DNA from: JAGHEK01 sp044426235
GTDB lineage: Bacteria; Bacillota; Clostridia; Peptostreptococcales; Peptostreptococcaceae
Assembly: GCA_044426235.1 (NCBI GenBank)
Contig: JAWXUS010000028.1
Location: 1 to 17,484 of the forward strand
Length of the DNA stretch: 17,484 bases
Reading direction: 5' to 3'
The notes below the pieces were generated by a model. It saw only the letters and a list, made by a program, of their open reading frames with translations. It had not been told where the DNA came from and did no database searches. This document shows, piece after piece, positions 14,710-17,484 of this stretch. The position numbers and the translations under genes were made by a program. Each line of letters begins with the position of its first letter. The stretch's first letter is position 1.

Positions 14710-15888
14710 TTAATTATATCCTCTATCAATAGTTACAACACATTCATAATTTTCATCTATTTCTTTCATGCAGTCATTTAAATATTTTTTAAGTTCTTCT
14801 TCACTTGAAACTTTATCAAACTTATTACTATTAACTACTACATCAAATATTAAACTCTTTTTTTCATTACTAACAATCATTCTAAAATCGTGCATAGACT
14901 CAATAAGTGGATTATATTTTATAATTTTATTTATTTCATCTCTTGCCTCCTTAACGACTTCACATTTAATACAAACAGGGTCCATATGCATAACAAGATG
15001 AATATTTAATTTATCAGAAATTTCTCTTTCTGCTTTATCAATTAGGTTATGAACAGTTAAAAGATCTAAATCTGCAGGTATTTCAACGTGTACAGATGCA
15101 ATAGTTTTTTGTGCACCATAATTATGTACTATAAGGTCGTGTGAACCAATTATTAAGTCATATGATAAAATCATTTCATTTAAATCTTTAACAAATTCTT
15201 CATCAGGCGCCTCCCCAAGAAGTGGGCTTATAGTTTCTTTTACCAAGTTATATCCTGCAAAAAGTATTAAAATTGAAACTAAAACTCCAACGTATCCATC
15301 AATTGGAATACTTGTAAAATTTGATATTAAAAATGCAAGAACAACAGTGCTTGATGAATAAACGTCTCCAAGGGCATCAACTCCTGATGCTTTTATTGCA
15401 GATGAATTAATTTTTTCTCCAACAAATTTATTGAATTTACTAAGCCAAAATTTAATAAATATAGAAATTAGAAGTATTAAAAATGGTATTAATTCAAATT
15501 TAACTGAAACTGGATTTAAAATTCTATCTATTGAACTCTTTGTAAACTGCATTCCAACTAACATAACCATAAATGCCACAATAAGTGCCGACACGTATTC
15601 AAGTCGTCCATGCCCAAAGGGGTGTTCTTTGTCTGGTGGAAGTGATGCAAGTTTAAAACCAACAATAGTTATTATTGATGAAACCATATCCGATAAATTA
15701 TTAAATCCATCTGCCATAATTGAAATACTAGAGGTTAAAAGTCCTATTGAAATTTTTATTATAAAAAGAATTAAATTACAAATTATTCCGATTAACCCAG
15801 TAAGATAGGCATACTTTCCTCTAATATTTTTATCTTCAATATTTTCACTATTATTTATAAACTTTTTTATTAAATAATTAGAAAACAA
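14710..15888 (-). CDS. Cation diffusion facilitator (CDF) family metal transporter
   Basis: CDF proteins export divalent metals such as Zn, Fe, Mn or Co by proton antiport as membrane dimers. The protein has the six-helix membrane part with MADGFNNLSD in TM2 and HPFGHGRLEYVSAL after it, followed by the cytoplasmic domain with GSHDLIVHNYG and HLVMHMDP. The metal site appears to be N63/D67 in TM2 and D171/D175 in TM5, an N-D/D-D set that to my knowledge occurs in manganese exporters of the MntE type; metal preference is inference. At 392 residues it carries a C-terminal extension (about 305-392) that looks like a second small alpha/beta domain. Translation starts at TTG (15888), fixed by AAGGAGG seven nt upstream; no ATG lies near. 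The YARHG gene follows. Confidence 0.93.
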   Translation of the reverse strand: MFSNYLIKKFINNSENIEDKNIRGKYAYLTGLIGIICNLILFIIKISIGLLTSSISIMADGFNNLSDMVSSIITIVGFKLASLPPDKEHPFGHGRLEYVSALIVAFMVMLVGMQFTKSSIDRILNPVSVKFELIPFLILLISIFIKFWLSKFNKFVGEKINSSAIKASGVDALGDVYSSSTVVLAFLISNFTSIPIDGYVGVLVSILILFAGYNLVKETISPLLGEAPDEEFVKDLNEMILSYDLIIGSHDLIVHNYGAQKTIASVHVEIPADLDLLTVHNLIDKAEREISDKLNIHLVMHMDPVCIKCEVVKEARDEINKIIKYNPLIESMHDFRMIVSNEKKSLIFDVVVNSNKFDKVSSEEELKKYLNDCMKEIDENYECVVTIDRGYN

Positions 15889-15895
15889 ATATTTT

Positions 15896-15902
15896 CCTCC
15901 TT
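15896..15902 (-). promoter_or_regulatory. Ribosome binding site deciding the TTG start of the CDF transporter
   Basis: A full AAGGAGG on the minus strand lies 7 nt before the TTG at 15888-15886. It supports the unusual start; the first in-frame ATG is around codon 58, inside TM2, which would destroy the protein. Confidence 0.85.
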
Positions 15903-16093
15903 TTAATTTCTATTTGAAATATTATTATAATTTAGAATTTGATAAAAAACTATACTTATATTATAATTTTTTATATGTAAATTATTACTTTAATTGCTTG
16001 CATAAAATTAACATAAAATATAAATACTATTTATTGGAGGATTTATATTTATTTATGTGAATATATAAATATACTTAAAGTACGAGGTGATTT

Positions 16094-17083
16094 ATGAAAA
16101 CTTTAAAATATATATTTTTACTTATACCACTATTTACAATAGTTACTTTTTCAAATGCTCTAACTACTATTAATAATATAAATTTTAATATATCAATAGT
16201 AGAAACGGCTTATGAAATTTATTCTTTAGAAAGTTTTGATGAAACTTTTTATAAAGACAATAATGCCCAAAAACATTATATTTGGCTTTTAAATTACAAA
16301 AATAATTTAGATAAAACTCAAAAAAAAGAATTATCAAGTTTATTTGAAGATGTAGCACTTAGAAATTATATAAAATTTATTTTAGAAAATGATATACTTA
16401 GTTTTAATGATTTAATTTTAAATATTAAAAATGATAATAGCTTAGGTCTTACAGATACCCAAAAAGATGACTTTAAAAACTTCTTTACTTCATTTTATAA
16501 TGATTTTAATTTCTATTTTAATAAACAAAGCTTTATACTTAGCTCAAAAATATCTGATATAAAAAATTCAGTAGATAATTTTAAGTATGAAGAATTTATA
16601 AAAGAATTATCTGGTAAAAATTTTAATGATAATTATGATTTTAACTTTTACTACAGTCTAAGTCCTAAGTTTAATCATCTATTTAAAACTGATAAAAATA
16701 TTGTATCTATTATAACATCTTCACACGATGCTAAAGATATTATTAGGATTTGTAGCGATTTTTACGTTGATAAAATCCTTAATGAACTAAATTATAATAC
16801 ATCATTTTTCAATACTTCAATGTCTTTAAAAAGTAATCATTTAGCATTAAATGATTACGAAAACTATAGAAATTCATATTCTTTTAAAGAATATTTGATT
16901 GAAAATTTAAATGAAGGATTTTTAAAATATTTAGACTATAAATTCTATAATATAACTTATGATTTTTCAAATTATACGTATGATTTAGATTTTTATAATT
17001 ATTTAATAACTATAAATTTCGATCCTACAAAACATAATTTAATTGATGAATGTATTAACTTTTATGTAAGTAAAGAAGATTAA
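16094..17083 (+). CDS. Secreted protein of unknown function
   Basis: I do not recognise this 329-residue protein. It starts with a clear signal peptide (MKTLKYIFLLIPLFTIVTFS), with a likely signal peptidase I site after SNA at about residue 22; there is no lipobox cysteine. The rest is hydrophilic, very rich in Asn, Phe, Tyr, Asp and Lys, mostly helical in appearance, and has no further membrane segment. Only one region contains cysteine-bearing segments (IRICSDFY and the C-terminal LIDECINFY). No catalytic motif stands out. GAGGTG at 16084-16089, four nt before the ATG, supports the start. It stands alone between divergent and convergent neighbours. Its last residues, SKED, are encoded by one arm of a palindrome shared with the next gene. 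Confidence 0.7.
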   Translation: MKTLKYIFLLIPLFTIVTFSNALTTINNINFNISIVETAYEIYSLESFDETFYKDNNAQKHYIWLLNYKNNLDKTQKKELSSLFEDVALRNYIKFILENDILSFNDLILNIKNDNSLGLTDTQKDDFKNFFTSFYNDFNFYFNKQSFILSSKISDIKNSVDNFKYEEFIKELSGKNFNDNYDFNFYYSLSPKFNHLFKTDKNIVSIITSSHDAKDIIRICSDFYVDKILNELNYNTSFFNTSMSLKSNHLALNDYENYRNSYSFKEYLIENLNEGFLKYLDYKFYNITYDFSNYTYDLDFYNYLITINFDPTKHNLIDECINFYVSKED

Positions 17084-17096
17084 TCTTCTTTACTTA
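17067..17096. repeat. 30-bp perfect palindrome over two convergent stop codons
   Basis: TAAGTAAAGAAGATT (17067-17081) is followed directly by its exact reverse complement (17082-17096). Both genes end inside it, overlap by 4 bp (17080-17083), and each encodes a C-terminal SKED. There is no T-run on either side, so it is not a classical intrinsic terminator, although the hairpin may block 3' exonucleases or transcription. Confidence 0.85.
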
Positions 17097-17484
17097 GTAA
17101 TTTATCTGAACTATACTTTATTAAAATTGCTCCAAGAGGTGCAGTAAATAACACACTAAAAATTGCAATAGCCTGCATAACTTCTCCTCCCATAACTCCC
17201 ATTTGAAGCGGAATTGATGCTTTTGCAGATTGAACCGTTGCTTTTGGAAGATATGCTATTATACAAAAAAGTTTTTCTTTATTGTTTAAATTAGTTCCTT
17301 TAAGAGATATTAATACACCAATTGATCTAACAAATAATGATATACATAAAATAAAAAGTCCAATTAAAACATATTCTCCAACAAGTGTTGGATTTATCGC
17401 CATTCCAACGAATGAAAATAAATATAATTTTCCTACTTGCCATATATTATTCATCTTATCTTTTATAACTAAAGAAATTTCATC
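17080..17484 (-). CDS. Cation:proton antiporter, C-terminal part (cut by the window edge)
   Basis: The reading frame stays open to the right edge; the ten codons before the first in-window ATG (17454) read DEISLVIKDK and continue the protein, so that ATG is internal and the true start is outside. The fragment has membrane helices VGEYVLIGLFILCISLFVRS and, after GVLISLKGTNLN, the block NKEKLFCIIAYLPKATVQSA followed by IPLQMG and FSVLFTAPLGAILI. This matches the last helices of CPA-type sodium or potassium/proton antiporters, where the LPKATVQ segment is strongly conserved. It ends in SKED within the palindrome shared with the convergent gene. The ion cannot be told from this part. Confidence 0.85.
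   Translation of the reverse strand, partial: DEISLVIKDKMNNIWQVGKLYLFSFVGMAINPTLVGEYVLIGLFILCISLFVRSIGVLISLKGTNLNNKEKLFCIIAYLPKATVQSAKASIPLQMGVMGGEVMQAIAIFSVLFTAPLGAILIKYSSDKLLSKED

Noticed and set aside
15889..16093. Possible metal riboswitch in front of the CDF transporter
   Set aside because: The region is almost pure A and T with no G/C-rich helices on the relevant strand; nothing resembles a manganese riboswitch.

Overview
The window is very AT-rich. It has strong AGGAGG-type ribosome binding sites, standard stop codons and frequent AAA, ATA and TTA codons. This suggests a low-GC Firmicute, most likely of the Clostridia/Tissierellia type; nothing here fixes the genus.

Layout. Positions 1-66 hold the 5' end of a leftward gene of the L-cysteine desulfidase/serine dehydratase-alpha family (UPF0597, CyuA-like). 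A 218-bp intergenic region follows, with a good rightward promoter and a 26-bp perfect palindrome. Positions 285-4280 hold the operon dndC-dndD-dndE, which puts sulfur into the DNA backbone (phosphorothioation). A bidirectional terminator of 14-bp stem separates it from the convergent leftward operon dptF-dptG-dptH (12767 to 4318), the restriction arm that attacks DNA lacking the modification. Together they form a complete modification-restriction defence system of about 12.5 kb. It has no local dndA (cysteine desulfurase) and no dndB (transcriptional repressor).

Beyond dptF the window looks like ordinary chromosome. A rightward gene encodes an exported or anchored protein with an acidic linker and a probable LprI-like domain (12913-13746). 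A leftward pair follows, a cation diffusion facilitator transporter (TTG start) and a zinc-ribbon/TM/YARHG-domain protein (15888-13772). Then come a rightward secreted protein of unknown function (16094-17083) and the C-terminal end of a cation:proton antiporter (17080-17484, cut by the window edge). The last two genes converge and overlap by 4 bp inside a 30-bp perfect palindrome.

How the genes work together. DndC, DndD and DndE, with sulfur supplied from elsewhere, would modify host DNA at specific sites. DptF, DptG and DptH, three proteins with two P-loop ATPases between them, would recognise and damage unmodified DNA. The points most worth a second look are a possible PD-(D/E)xK nuclease motif and a separate cysteine cluster inside DptH, the palindrome over the dndC promoter in a locus without dndB, and the neighbouring sulfur-releasing enzyme gene.
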